Shown: positions 1-8,035 of the stretch, in pieces
How positions within the stretch are numbered: position 1 is the first letter of the stretch
Layout: every line of letters starts with the position of its first letter
Assembly (NCBI GenBank): GCA_017942035.1
Contig: JAGAVG010000043.1
Span: 79,127 to 143,126 of the forward strand
Direction of reading: 5' to 3'
Origin: a bacterium
GTDB taxonomy: Bacteria; Cyanobacteriota; Vampirovibrionia; Gastranaerophilales; Gastranaerophilaceae
DNA length: 64,000 nt
Translations under genes and position numbers: made by a program
The notes under the pieces: model-generated
The model's database searches: none
What the model was told of the DNA's origin: nothing
The model's input: the letters and a program-made list of their open reading frames with translations, nothing else

Positions 1-674
1 AATTTATAAATTATGTAATTGAAAACTTTAAAAACAAAGAAAAAGTTAATATTTATTCTCTCGGGTGTTCTGATGGTTCTGAGGCATACTCTTATGCCAT
101 AGCACTAACCGAAAAACTGCCAAAATCTCAGCACCAAAAATATTTGCCGATAATGGCATTTGATATTGATTCTGAGGTAATACAAGCTGCGCAAAGCGGT
201 AAAATTAACCTTACTAATGATGATTTTAACGCAATAACAAAAAATATTGATATTGATAAATACGGAATTGGAGATAACTGGCATAAGAAGTTTTTTCAAA
301 AAGCCGGTTCTGCGCTAAAAATAGGAAATGATATTTCCCGAGAAGATTTTCAATCTATATATAACCCCAGATATTCATATACTCCGGCGGGAAACATAAA
401 AGATTCTGTCAAATTTTATGAATCGGATGTTCTTTCAGCAATAAACAGAATAAATGATGATGGAAATTCAATTGTAAATACCTGCCATGTTTTATCTTAC
501 TGTGAAGATTTTTATGTCGAAAAAGTTTTAAATGCACTTGGAGAGAAGTTAAAACCCGGAAGTATTTATGTTTTTGATAAGTTCTATCTGGAACCTTCTT
601 TCATCGAAAAAATACAAAATCGCGGATTTATATTACCTGATAAAAATATGTGTTTTGCTAAAAAGTTATCTTAA
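1..674 (+). CDS. CheR-like SAM-dependent methyltransferase (5' truncated by window)
   Basis: The reading frame is open from base 3, so the start lies outside the window; about 223 residues are visible. The SAM-binding motif GCSDGSEAYS and the following PIMAFDIDSEVI strand match the catalytic domain of CheR-type protein-glutamate methyltransferases. The usual FCRN(V)LIYF region is replaced by NTCHVLSYCED, so it is a divergent member. CheR enzymes methylate chemoreceptor glutamates in the cytoplasm, but no chemotaxis genes are nearby and this may be a stand-alone enzyme with another substrate. An internal ATG at 144 would miss the SAM motif and is not the true start. Confidence 0.75.
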   Translation, partial: FINYVIENFKNKEKVNIYSLGCSDGSEAYSYAIALTEKLPKSQHQKYLPIMAFDIDSEVIQAAQSGKINLTNDDFNAITKNIDIDKYGIGDNWHKKFFQKAGSALKIGNDISREDFQSIYNPRYSYTPAGNIKDSVKFYESDVLSAINRINDDGNSIVNTCHVLSYCEDFYVEKVLNALGEKLKPGSIYVFDKFYLEPSFIEKIQNRGFILPDKNMCFAKKLS

Positions 675-682
675 ATAACTAA

Positions 683-719
683 AAAAGCAGACCTCAAGTT
701 ATACAAGAGATCTGCTTTT
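683..719. terminator. Bidirectional rho-independent terminator
   Basis: The arms AAAAGCAGA and TCTGCTTTT pair perfectly, with CTC/GAG continuing after one mismatch. A-run on the left and T-run on the right let it serve both converging genes (CheR-like and ycf23). Confidence 0.8.
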
Positions 720-734
720 ATTTATTGTTAATAA

Positions 735-1493
735 CTAAACTAATTCAACAACTTTTTGAGTATTTTTTTCTGCAATTTCAACAAGATTTCTTGCTGTAGC
801 GATCATTGATATTGTTGAATCCATTTTGTTTATGCAAGATCCGCATCCGATAGCAGAAGCGCCGGCAGCGAACGCAAACGGTGCTGTTGTCGGGTTGATA
901 CCTGTAGCTGTCATAATCGGAAGATCAATGTTTCTTGAAAGTTCGATTGTATTAGACAATGTTAATTCCGCTCTTTCCATCAATCCTCTAACACCTGAAA
1001 CTTGAGAATCAGAAGAGAAGTGGCCTTCTGTTTGAATTAGGTCAACACCCAAAATTTCTAATTGTCTTGCAAGTTCAATTTGTTCATTGATTGAAATTTC
1101 TCCAGGGATTGTTACACAGAAAAATACTCTGTTGTCACCCATCATAGAAATTGTTTCTTTTGTTAATCTCAAAACATCTTCTGCTGAGAATGTTTGGCCT
1201 GATTTGTATAATGCATCAAAGTTTCCGAGTTCAATAGCGTCAGCGCCGAGTTCGATTGCTCTAACAAGTTCTGATGGAACAACTGAAGATACGAAAATCG
1301 GCATGTCTGTCATTTCTCTAACCATTTTTACGATTTCTTCTTTAGCGCAAATATCAACAGCAGAGGCTCCTGATTCTTGTGCTGACATAACAACTTTTTT
1401 AACGCTTTCTACATCAAAGTTATCAATACCTGCGATAACTTTTACAGCTCTTTTTTCTGTTAAATGTTGTCTAAATAATTCAATTCTGCTCAT
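735..1493 (-). CDS. ycf23: Ycf23/DUF561 family TIM-barrel protein
   Basis: 252 residues with a complete (beta/alpha)8-like pattern: opening strand VKVIAGIDNFD, GASAVDICA, GADAIELGNFDALY, a central QTEGHF segment and the closing ATGINPTTAPFAFAAGASAIGCGS phosphate-binding-like loop. This matches the DUF561/Ycf23 family, encoded in plastids and cyanobacteria and of unproven biochemical function. The start is supported by AAGGAG seven bases upstream. It is a single-gene unit facing the CheR-like gene. Its presence is one of the main reasons for placing this genome in the cyanobacterial lineage; the function remains unknown. Confidence 0.8.
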   Translation of the reverse strand: MSRIELFRQHLTEKRAVKVIAGIDNFDVESVKKVVMSAQESGASAVDICAKEEIVKMVREMTDMPIFVSSVVPSELVRAIELGADAIELGNFDALYKSGQTFSAEDVLRLTKETISMMGDNRVFFCVTIPGEISINEQIELARQLEILGVDLIQTEGHFSSDSQVSGVRGLMERAELTLSNTIELSRNIDLPIMTATGINPTTAPFAFAAGASAIGCGSCINKMDSTISMIATARNLVEIAEKNTQKVVELV

Positions 1494-1654
1494 TTTTTTC
1501 TCCTTGATAAATATTTATTATTGTTGTAAATAAAATCTCTTTTCTGAATTATACATTAAAATTATAATAATTTCAATAACTATCCGATATCTATTTCTTT
1601 TTGATAATGAAAAATTTTCAGTGTTCAGGATAATTTATGATAGAGAGGTATCGT

Positions 1655-2311
1655 ATGTTAAGAAAATTGATAGTAATTCTTTTTAGCTTAATGTTATCAT
1701 TTACAAATATAGTGCAGGCGTATGAACCTGACGAGTTGATAAATATTTCAGTTTATGAACGTATAAATCCATCCATTGTATCCATTGATGCTCAGGTTAC
1801 TGACGGGTTTTCAACCGGAACGGGATGTGTAATAAAGGCGGACGGTCTTATTTTGACGGGATCGCATGTAATAGAAGATGCAAAATATATTGAGGTTACA
1901 ACTTTTGATGGAAAAGTTTATCCGGCAAAAGTTATTGCAAAAATGGGGAAAAATAAAGACCTTGCACTGTTGAAAATTTCTACTAAAACAGCATTAAAAC
2001 CGATTTCTTTCGGGAATTCAAATGATGTAAAAGTTGGCCAAAAAGTTTTATCAATCGGCAATCCGTTCGGATTTTCGGGAACCTTAACTCAAGGAATTGT
2101 GTCTAGAATAGATTATACAAAACACCGAATACAAACTGATGCGGCAATTAATCCCGGATGTTCCGGCGGGCCGTTGCTGAATTCAAAGGGAGAAGTTATA
2201 GGTATAAGCCAATCAATTTACAATCCGGATAATAACATCTCAAATATTGGAATAGGTTTCGCAATTCCGGTGGATGACGCCAAACAATTTATCTCATCTG
2301 TCAGATATTAA
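1655..2311 (+). CDS. Exported trypsin-like serine protease, DegP/HtrA type without PDZ
   Basis: A signal peptide (MLRKLIVILF...QA) is followed by a single S1C protease domain. The triad is visible: His in LTGSHVIEDA, Asp in NKDLALLKI, Ser in GCSGGPLL. GIGFAIPVDDAKQF is the conserved end of HtrA protease domains. The protein stops there (218 residues), with no PDZ domain, so it is shorter than DegP/DegQ. It probably acts in the periplasm. I chose ATG 1655 because AGAGAGG lies just upstream; an in-frame ATG at 1637 would add six residues before the signal peptide. Confidence 0.85.
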   Translation: MLRKLIVILFSLMLSFTNIVQAYEPDELINISVYERINPSIVSIDAQVTDGFSTGTGCVIKADGLILTGSHVIEDAKYIEVTTFDGKVYPAKVIAKMGKNKDLALLKISTKTALKPISFGNSNDVKVGQKVLSIGNPFGFSGTLTQGIVSRIDYTKHRIQTDAAINPGCSGGPLLNSKGEVIGISQSIYNPDNNISNIGIGFAIPVDDAKQFISSVRY

Positions 2312-2335
2312 TTAAATATTTGTAAATATGTAATA

Positions 2336-2516
2336 AAACTCGCACCAAACTTTATATTTTGATGCGAGTTTTTTATAGCCTTATTATACAATATTTTTAG
2401 ACACTTTTCAAGTGGTGTTTTGTCGTTTTTTGATAATTTTTTGAATTTTGAAAAGGTATGTTTTAGTGGATTTCAGGCCTACTCGCATCAAAATATAAAA
2501 AATGGTGCGAAAATTT
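2336..2516 (+). repeat. Prepilin-upstream element, copy 1 (145-bp core with 17-bp inverted ends)
   Basis: The core is 2353-2497. Its first 17 bases (TATATTTTGATGCGAGT) are the exact reverse complement of its last 17 (2481-2497). A further left arm at 2338-2349 can also pair with the first arm to make a terminator-like hairpin followed by TTTTTT, but with one C-A mismatch. Copies 2 (44896-45040) and 3 (from 63862) have identical length and closely similar interiors. Copies 1 and 2 end 52-55 bases before a prepilin-like start. It could be a MITE, a structured leader, or a terminator plus regulatory site. Confidence 0.9.
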
Positions 2517-2548
2517 AAACGTCAGTTTATGGCTGGAAAGGAGATAGA

Positions 2549-3310
2549 ATGCTAAAATATAAAATTATGGAAGGAAGAAATTTGAAAGAGGATATTATGA
2601 TAAAAAATAGTAGTAAGATAGGCTTTAGTCTACCAGAAAAACTTCCGTTTACTTTGGCTGAAGTTTTTTCATCACACTTTGCCGGTCGCCATAAAACCGC
2701 CTTTACATTGGCGGAAGTTCTTATCACCCTCGGAATAATCGGTATTGTTGCAGCTCTTACCATGCCGGCGCTGATTACCAAACATCAGAAACATGTTGTT
2801 GAGACGCGATTGAAAAAATTCTACTCTTCGATTAATCAGGCAATTTTAAGGTCTGAAATAGTTAATGGCGACAGAAGCGATTGGTTTGATGATCAAGCCA
2901 ATGGCTATGAACGTGTTACACCTCAAAGAAAAAAGCTCTGGTTTGACACGTATCTCAAACCTTATATGAATGTTTTAGACGAAAAAACAGATGATACCAC
3001 TTTTTTCGTTTATTTTTCAGATGGAAGTGTATTAACAAGCAGTCATATTTCTTTACGCGATTGGATGTTTTACACGGAAGAGCCTGAAAAATGTAAAAAA
3101 AATGCTAATTTTTATCATAAATGCGCATTTTATTTTACTTATGCCCCAAAATTTAGTGAAAATATTAACAGAATTTTTGCACCTTACTACTACCTATGGG
3201 ATGGGACAGAGGAAGGATTGTATAGTGGATGTAACAGCAGCTCTTCAATGTATTGCGGAATGTTAATTCAATACAATGGCTGGAAAATTCCTAAAGATTA
3301 TCCATGGTAA
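2549..3310 (+). CDS. Prepilin-like protein with type IV pilin/pseudopilin N-terminus (copy 1)
   Basis: 253 residues. The class III signal AFTLAEVLITLGIIGIVAAL (about residue 51 on) carries the Glu at +5 and the hydrophobic helix of type IV pilins and type II secretion pseudopilins; a prepilin peptidase should cut before the Phe. The C-terminal domain is Cys- and aromatic-rich, ending in LIQYNGWKIPKDYPW. It is paralogous to the protein at 45095-45964. Odd point: the leader has a second, partial FTLAEVF about 20 residues upstream of the real signal. AAAGGAG precedes ATG 2549; ATG 2597 is an alternative start. No pilus assembly genes are nearby. Confidence 0.85.
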   Translation: MLKYKIMEGRNLKEDIMIKNSSKIGFSLPEKLPFTLAEVFSSHFAGRHKTAFTLAEVLITLGIIGIVAALTMPALITKHQKHVVETRLKKFYSSINQAILRSEIVNGDRSDWFDDQANGYERVTPQRKKLWFDTYLKPYMNVLDEKTDDTTFFVYFSDGSVLTSSHISLRDWMFYTEEPEKCKKNANFYHKCAFYFTYAPKFSENINRIFAPYYYLWDGTEEGLYSGCNSSSSMYCGMLIQYNGWKIPKDYPW

Positions 3311-3341
3311 ATAACGTGTAGAAATTAATTTTCCAGCCATT
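3275..3341. repeat. 15-bp perfect inverted repeat at the 3' end of prepilin-like gene 1
   Basis: AATGGCTGGAAAATT at 3275-3289, inside the last codons, is repeated in reverse complement at 3327-3341 after the stop, with a 37-base loop. The related string ATGGCTGGAAA also occurs near 2527, just before the gene. It lacks a T-run and does not look like a standard terminator. Confidence 0.7.
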
Positions 3342-3406
3342 CTATTCAAGAAAAATTGATAAGATTTAACCATAACCGGCAACACGTAAGACCGGACTGT
3401 GTCCGG

Positions 3407-3442
3407 TGGAAAATTCCTGATGATTATCCGATAAAATTTTAA
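3407..3442 (+). pseudogene. Remnant of a prepilin-like gene 3' end
   Basis: Read in frame, these bases give WKIPDDYPIKF and a stop. That closely resembles the C-terminal WKIPKDYPW of the gene just upstream and WKIPKDYPRKILY of the second prepilin-like gene. It sits about 100 bases after the intact stop and is preceded by a short palindrome (ACCGGAC-TGT-GTCCGGT, 3391-3407). It is best explained as the end of a former second pilin gene or the by-product of a 3' exchange. It is short, so chance cannot be excluded completely. Confidence 0.6.
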
Positions 3443-3476
3443 AATTGTTTCAATTGTAAACGTGATTTTGTGTTTC

Positions 3477-3504
3477 TTGCCCTTAATTATTTTTTGTGTA
3501 TAAT
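3477..3504 (+). promoter_or_regulatory. Probable sigma70-type promoter of accD
   Basis: TTGCCC, a 16-base spacer and a perfect TATAAT preceded by TG lie about 43 bases before accD. This is likely the promoter for the accD-accA-prmA-kdsB run. Confidence 0.55.
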
Positions 3505-3546
3505 GATAGGGTGATTAGATAAGTTTATTGATAGGGATATAAAATT

Positions 3547-4413
3547 ATGTCAATTCAAGAATGGTTTGAACAGCGCAAGGTCGCACAAATTCAGCGCAGG
3601 GAGCTTGAAGCACGTGCAGAGATTGAGCCAAATCCTGATTTGTGGACGAAGTGCGTTCATTGCGAAACTCAGCTTTTGAAAAAGGATATTGCAGAAAATC
3701 AAATGGTTTGTCCGGTGTGTGATTACCACTACCGCATAAATGCCAGAAAAAGGATTGAACTTTTGTTTGATGAAAATTCTTTTGAGGAGTTGAATGGCGA
3801 GATTGTTCCGACCGATCCTTTGGAGTTCGTTGACACGGAAAGTTACAAGGATAGAATTGAAAAAGCCCGCAAAAAAACTAATCTAAATGATGCTGTAATC
3901 ACCGGTATCGGAGAGATTGAGGGTCATAAAGTTGCAGCTGCAGTTATGGATTTTGACTTTATGGGCGGTTCAATGGGCTCTGTTGTGGGTGAAAAAGTTA
4001 CGAGAATTATCGAAAAGGCAATTGAACTCAGACTTCCGGTTATTGCAATAACCTCCTCCGGCGGTGCCAGAATGCAGGAAAGCGCATTGAGCTTAATGCA
4101 GATGGCTAAGACTTCTTGTGCGGTTTCAAGACTTGATGATGAAGGTTTATTATATATTAACCTTTTGACAGAGCCGACATTCGGCGGTGTCACTGCAAGT
4201 TTCGGTATGCTCGGTGACATTATTGTAGCTGAACAAGGCGCAAGAATCGGCTTTGCAGGTAGAAGGGTTATTGAACAGACTATCAGGCAAAAATTGCCGT
4301 CTGATTTCCAGACTGCTGAATATTTGATGAAGTATGGACAGGTTGACGTTGTATCAGCCAGAAAAGATTTGAGAAAAACACTTTCAAAACTTTTGGAAAT
4401 GCACAATTTGTAA
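3547..4413 (+). CDS. accD: Acetyl-CoA carboxylase carboxyltransferase subunit beta
   Basis: 288 residues, normal for AccD. The N-terminal zinc ribbon is visible as Cys36-x2-Cys39 and Cys55-x2-Cys58, followed by the crotonase-like carboxyltransferase fold with the SSGGARMQES oxyanion-hole region. With AccA it forms the alpha2beta2 carboxyltransferase that moves carboxyl from biotin to acetyl-CoA to give malonyl-CoA, the committed step of fatty-acid synthesis in the cytoplasm. accA follows after 43 bases, so the two subunits are likely co-transcribed. Confidence 0.97.
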   Translation: MSIQEWFEQRKVAQIQRRELEARAEIEPNPDLWTKCVHCETQLLKKDIAENQMVCPVCDYHYRINARKRIELLFDENSFEELNGEIVPTDPLEFVDTESYKDRIEKARKKTNLNDAVITGIGEIEGHKVAAAVMDFDFMGGSMGSVVGEKVTRIIEKAIELRLPVIAITSSGGARMQESALSLMQMAKTSCAVSRLDDEGLLYINLLTEPTFGGVTASFGMLGDIIVAEQGARIGFAGRRVIEQTIRQKLPSDFQTAEYLMKYGQVDVVSARKDLRKTLSKLLEMHNL

Positions 4414-4456
4414 TCTGATTGTGTAATTGAAATTTATATTGTAAAGGGATATAAAA

Positions 4457-5410
4457 ATGACAGTTTTAGATTTTGAAAAACCTATTACGGAAATTCACGA
4501 AAAAATAGAAGAACTAAAAAAAATAAGTATGGAGTCAGGTATGGACTTATCAAAGGAAATAGAAACATTTGAACAGCAAGCAGACGATTACAAAAAAGAA
4601 TTGTATGAGAATTTGAAACCATGCCAAAAACTTCAGATTGCCCGTCATCCGGAACGTCCGAATTTTATTGATTATGTTAACCATATTTGCGAAGATTTTA
4701 TTGAACTTCACGGGGATCATACCGGAATGGATGATAGAGCCATAATAGGCGGATTGGCAAAAATTGATGGTCGTCCGGTTATGATTATCGGGACTATGAA
4801 AGGTAAATCGACTAAAGAAAATTTGGAATATAATTTTGGAATGCCTCAGCCGCAAGGATATAGAAAGGCTTTAAGATTGTTTAAACATGCCGATAAGTTT
4901 AATATTCCGATTGTAACATTGATTGACACCCCTGGAGCTTACCCTGGTATTTCGGCTGAAGAAACAAATCAGGGCGGAGCAATCGCTGTCAACTTGCGTG
5001 ATATGGCAAAATTAAAAGTTCCGGTAATTGCAATTGTTACAGGTGAGGGCTGTTCCGGCGGTGCGTTAGGACTTGCCGTGGCTAATAAAGTGTTCTTATT
5101 AGAGCATGCTTATTATACTGTAATTTCTCCGGAAGGTTGTGCTTCAATTTTATGGCGTGATGCCGCAAAAGCCGCAACGGCTGCTGAAGCGTTAAAAATT
5201 ACCGCAAAAGATTTGATGAAATTTGATATCATTGATGGCGAAATCAAGGAGCCTGTCGGTGGTGCTCACAAAGATTACGATTTGGTATCAGAAAATATGA
5301 AAAAAATAATCCTTGACAGTCTTGATGAACTTTCAAAATTGTCAGGTGATGAATTGAAATCTCAAAGATATGACAAGTTCCGTAAAATGGGCGCATTCCT
5401 TGAAAATTAG
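4457..5410 (+). CDS. accA: Acetyl-CoA carboxylase carboxyltransferase subunit alpha
   Basis: 317 residues, normal length. The N-terminal coiled helices are followed by ARHPERPNFIDY and the carboxyltransferase core with TPGAYPG and GEGCSGGALGL, typical of AccA. It is the partner of the upstream accD product. AAAGGGATATAAA precedes the ATG. prmA starts ten bases after its stop, so it sits in the middle of one transcription unit. The accD-accA adjacency differs from E. coli, where they are apart. Confidence 0.97.
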   Translation: MTVLDFEKPITEIHEKIEELKKISMESGMDLSKEIETFEQQADDYKKELYENLKPCQKLQIARHPERPNFIDYVNHICEDFIELHGDHTGMDDRAIIGGLAKIDGRPVMIIGTMKGKSTKENLEYNFGMPQPQGYRKALRLFKHADKFNIPIVTLIDTPGAYPGISAEETNQGGAIAVNLRDMAKLKVPVIAIVTGEGCSGGALGLAVANKVFLLEHAYYTVISPEGCASILWRDAAKAATAAEALKITAKDLMKFDIIDGEIKEPVGGAHKDYDLVSENMKKIILDSLDELSKLSGDELKSQRYDKFRKMGAFLEN

Positions 5411-5419
5411 GAGGTTTGT

Positions 5420-6328
5420 ATGACAACAGCGGCCGATTTTTATTATGAACTTGATATTCAGATTAATCCAGAGATGGAGGATGTTATTTCTGAAATCTTT
5501 TTTGAAAATCTTGATTGCGAAGGAATTGTTCTGGCTGAAGAAACTTACAAAGATTTGGAGATGATTGCTACAACCGAAGGTACGCTGAGAGTTTTCTTGA
5601 AGTCGGTTGATTTTGTGGGTTTGGATAAATTTTTAACAGATTCGAAAAATCTTCTTCTTGAGCGTGGCTTAGCTGAAGCAGAGCTTGGAAGCTGGAACTA
5701 CACAATTCAGGAAAAGCCTAACGAAGACTGGTCTAAAAAATGGAAGGAAAAATGGGATGTAACCCATGTTACAGATAAAATAACTGTAGTTCCCGATTGG
5801 ATTGAATACTCACAAAAACGTGATGATGAAGTTATAATAAGGCTTGAACCGGGCTGTGCGTTCGGTACCGGAACTCATCAAACGACGCAATTGTGCATGA
5901 AAGCTATTGAAAAACACATGCAAAAAGGTGCAAAGGTTGCGGATATTGGCATGGGTTCCGGAATTCTTTCGATCTGTGCGAAAAAGTTCGGCGCCTCTTA
6001 CGTTTATGGTTGCGATAATGATGAAACTGTAATAGATGTTGCAAAAGAAAATGCTCTTAAAAATTCTTCTGAATGTGCTTTTGAGCTTGGAACGGCCGAT
6101 AAGATTACCGAAAAGTTTGATTTTGTTTGTGCAAATATTTTGCATAACGTGCTTGATGAAATTATGGGCGATTTGAAAAATATTATGAACGATGGCGCAA
6201 TACTTTCTCTTTCGGGAATTTTGAAGGAGAAGAAAAGTATTGTTCTTAATGCAGTTGAGCGCGAAGGTTTGAATTTGATTGAAGAAATGCATCAGGATCA
6301 ATGGGTTGGTCTTGTTGTTAGAAAGTAG
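5420..6328 (+). CDS. prmA: Ribosomal protein L11 methyltransferase
   Basis: 302 residues, normal for PrmA. The N-terminal substrate domain is followed by the conserved linker WSKKWKEKW, the EPGCAFGTGTHQTT segment that contacts substrate and cofactor, and SAM motif I VADIGMGSGILSI; FVCANILHNVL matches motif IV. It trimethylates amino groups of L11 in the cytoplasm. A strong AGGAGG is seven bases upstream. Its location between accA and kdsB shows no functional link. Confidence 0.95.
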   Translation: MTTAADFYYELDIQINPEMEDVISEIFFENLDCEGIVLAEETYKDLEMIATTEGTLRVFLKSVDFVGLDKFLTDSKNLLLERGLAEAELGSWNYTIQEKPNEDWSKKWKEKWDVTHVTDKITVVPDWIEYSQKRDDEVIIRLEPGCAFGTGTHQTTQLCMKAIEKHMQKGAKVADIGMGSGILSICAKKFGASYVYGCDNDETVIDVAKENALKNSSECAFELGTADKITEKFDFVCANILHNVLDEIMGDLKNIMNDGAILSLSGILKEKKSIVLNAVEREGLNLIEEMHQDQWVGLVVRK

Positions 6329-6333
6329 GATTT

Positions 6334-7077
6334 ATGGGAAAAACAGCGATTATAATTCCGGCAAGATACGGTTCTAGCAGACTGGAAGGAAAACCTTTAT
6401 TGAAAGTTTTGGATAAACCGGTTATTCAATGGGTTTATGAAAAAGCGCAGATGGCGAAGCTTGCCGATATGATTATTGTGGCGACTGATGATGAGAGAAT
6501 TTTTGACTGTGTAAAATCTTTTGGCGGAAATGTCGAAATGACTTCTGTGAACCATAAATGCGGCTCAGATAGAATCAGAGAGGTTGTAGAGCGTCATCCT
6601 GAAATTGATTTTATAGTTAATCTTCAAGGTGACGAGCCTTTGATTGAACCCGAAAGCATTGATGCGGTTGCAAGAAATGTTCAGATGGATGAAATGGCTG
6701 ATATTTCGACTCTTATCAGACGTTTAGAGGCCGAAGAAGAAATTAATAACCCGAACCTTGTAAAATGTGTTATTGATAAAAACGGTTTTGCCCTCTATTT
6801 TTCCCGCTCGAAAATTCCTTATGAAAGAAATATTAATGAATATGATTTTTACGGACACCTCGGAATTTACGGCTATAAGCGTGATGCGCTGATAAAAATG
6901 ACCTCTATGCCTCAAACTCCTCTGGAAAAAACGGAAAGCCTTGAGCAATTAAGAGCATTGGAAAATGGCATGAAAATAAAAACTTCTGTAGTGAATTTTG
7001 TGCCCGTAGGTATTGATACTAAGGACGATTTGGAGAAATTCAGAGAAATAGTTTCCAAAAAACTTTCTAAAATTTAA
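6334..7077 (+). CDS. kdsB: 3-deoxy-manno-octulosonate cytidylyltransferase
   Basis: 247 residues, normal length. The nucleotide-binding start IIPARYGSSRLEGKPL, the LQGDEP motif and the Kdo-contact segment GHLGIYGY are all present. It activates Kdo to CMP-Kdo for attachment to lipid A, showing that this organism makes a Kdo-containing LPS and has an outer membrane. It starts five bases after prmA and likely ends the accD operon. The rest of the Kdo pathway is not in the window. Confidence 0.95.
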   Translation: MGKTAIIIPARYGSSRLEGKPLLKVLDKPVIQWVYEKAQMAKLADMIIVATDDERIFDCVKSFGGNVEMTSVNHKCGSDRIREVVERHPEIDFIVNLQGDEPLIEPESIDAVARNVQMDEMADISTLIRRLEAEEEINNPNLVKCVIDKNGFALYFSRSKIPYERNINEYDFYGHLGIYGYKRDALIKMTSMPQTPLEKTESLEQLRALENGMKIKTSVVNFVPVGIDTKDDLEKFREIVSKKLSKI

Positions 7078-7156
7078 AAAAAACACTTGCTTTTTTTACA
7101 AAAATACATTAAGATAAAATTACAAATGTTCAAAAAAGTTAAAAATTTGAAATCTT

Positions 7157-7185
7157 TTGTAACAAAAATATCATTGTGATATAAA
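7157..7185 (+). promoter_or_regulatory. Candidate promoter of the RpaB-like regulator
   Basis: TTGTAA, 17 bases, then TATAAA, ending 39 bases before the start codon. The surrounding 7080-7200 region is very A/T-rich with several TTACA-like strings, but these do not form a clean direct repeat. Confidence 0.45.
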
Positions 7186-7224
7186 AAGTGTTAGATTGTT
7201 TAATGTGAAGGAAATGAAAAGACT

Positions 7225-7974
7225 ATGACTGAGAATGTAGATATGCCAAACGAAACAGAAGATCGTCCTAGAATCCTTTTGGCCGATGATGAAGCAAGTA
7301 TCAGACGTATTTTGGAAACTCGTTTAAAAATGGCCGGATACGATGTTTATACTGCCGCTGATGGTGAAGAAGCTGTTAATGCTTTTAATAAACATAACCC
7401 TGATCTTGTTGTATTGGATGTAATGATGCCAAAAATGGATGGTTATGGTGTTACAAGAGAAATCAGAAGAACTTCAGATGTGCCGGTTATAATTTTAACG
7501 GCCCTGGGTGATGTCTCAGAAAGAATCACAGGTTTGGAATTGGGTGCAGATGACTATGTAATAAAACCATTCAGCCCGAAAGAGTTAGAAGCTCGTGTAA
7601 AAGCAGTTTTGAGAAGAACTAATAATCGTGAAATTACAACTCCGGCTGGAAAAGTTACAAAAAATGTAATCACAACAGGAAATATCAAAATTGATACAGC
7701 TCGTCGTCAGGTGTTCAGAAAGAATGAACGTATCAGATTGACAGGCATGGAATTCAGTTTGCTAGAACTTCTTGTTAACAATTCAGGCCAGGCATTCTCA
7801 AGAAATGAAATATTGCAGCATGTTTGGGCTTACCCACCAGATCACAGAATTGATACAAGAGTTGTGGACGTTCATATTTCAAGATTGCGTTCAAAACTTG
7901 AAGCTGATCCGGCAAACCCTGAATTAATCCTTACCGCTCGTGGTATCGGATACATGTTCCAGAGAATAAGCTAG
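7225..7974 (+). CDS. rpaB: OmpR-family response regulator, RpaB/Ycf27 type
   Basis: 249 residues in two domains: a receiver (about 14-130) with the acidic pair Asp21-Asp22, phosphoacceptor Asp65 in VLDVMMPK and the KPFSPKELEARV lysine, then a winged-helix DNA-binding domain (about 155-247) ending in TARGIGYMF. The spacing and signatures such as RRTSDVPVIILTALGD and WAYPPDHRIDTRVVDVHISRL closely resemble cyanobacterial RpaB (Ycf27), which in phototrophs controls light-stress genes. No histidine kinase is adjacent, as with RpaB elsewhere. Its target genes here are unknown. I am sure of the family and fairly sure of the RpaB subgroup. Confidence 0.85.
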   Translation: MTENVDMPNETEDRPRILLADDEASIRRILETRLKMAGYDVYTAADGEEAVNAFNKHNPDLVVLDVMMPKMDGYGVTREIRRTSDVPVIILTALGDVSERITGLELGADDYVIKPFSPKELEARVKAVLRRTNNREITTPAGKVTKNVITTGNIKIDTARRQVFRKNERIRLTGMEFSLLELLVNNSGQAFSRNEILQHVWAYPPDHRIDTRVVDVHISRLRSKLEADPANPELILTARGIGYMFQRIS

Positions 7975-7994
7975 GTTTAAGATAATATATTTTT

Positions 7995-8026
7995 AAAAGA
8001 GGAACTGATTTCAGTTCCTCTTTTTT
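7995..8026 (+). terminator. Rho-independent terminator after the RpaB-like gene
   Basis: AAAAGAGGAACTGA and TCAGTTCCTCTTTT form a strong stem followed by a T-run, 20 bases after the stop codon. Confidence 0.85.
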
Positions 8027-8035
8027 GACGACCCA

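Noticed and set aside
1087..1533. 148-codon plus-strand frame
   Set aside because: Lies wholly antisense to ycf23, whose product has clear family motifs.
3391..3407. Palindrome ACCGGAC-TGT-GTCCGGT as a terminator
   Set aside because: There is no T-run after it and it is 80 bases past the gene's stop; it may be part of repeat or pilin debris.
5810..6301. 163-codon minus-strand frame
   Set aside because: Antisense shadow of prmA, with no domain or ribosome binding site.
7085..7130. HLR1-like RpaB binding site (two TTACA direct repeats) upstream of the regulator
   Set aside because: TTTACAAA and AATACATT are adjacent but the second half matches poorly and the spacing is wrong; A/T-rich sequence gives such matches by chance.
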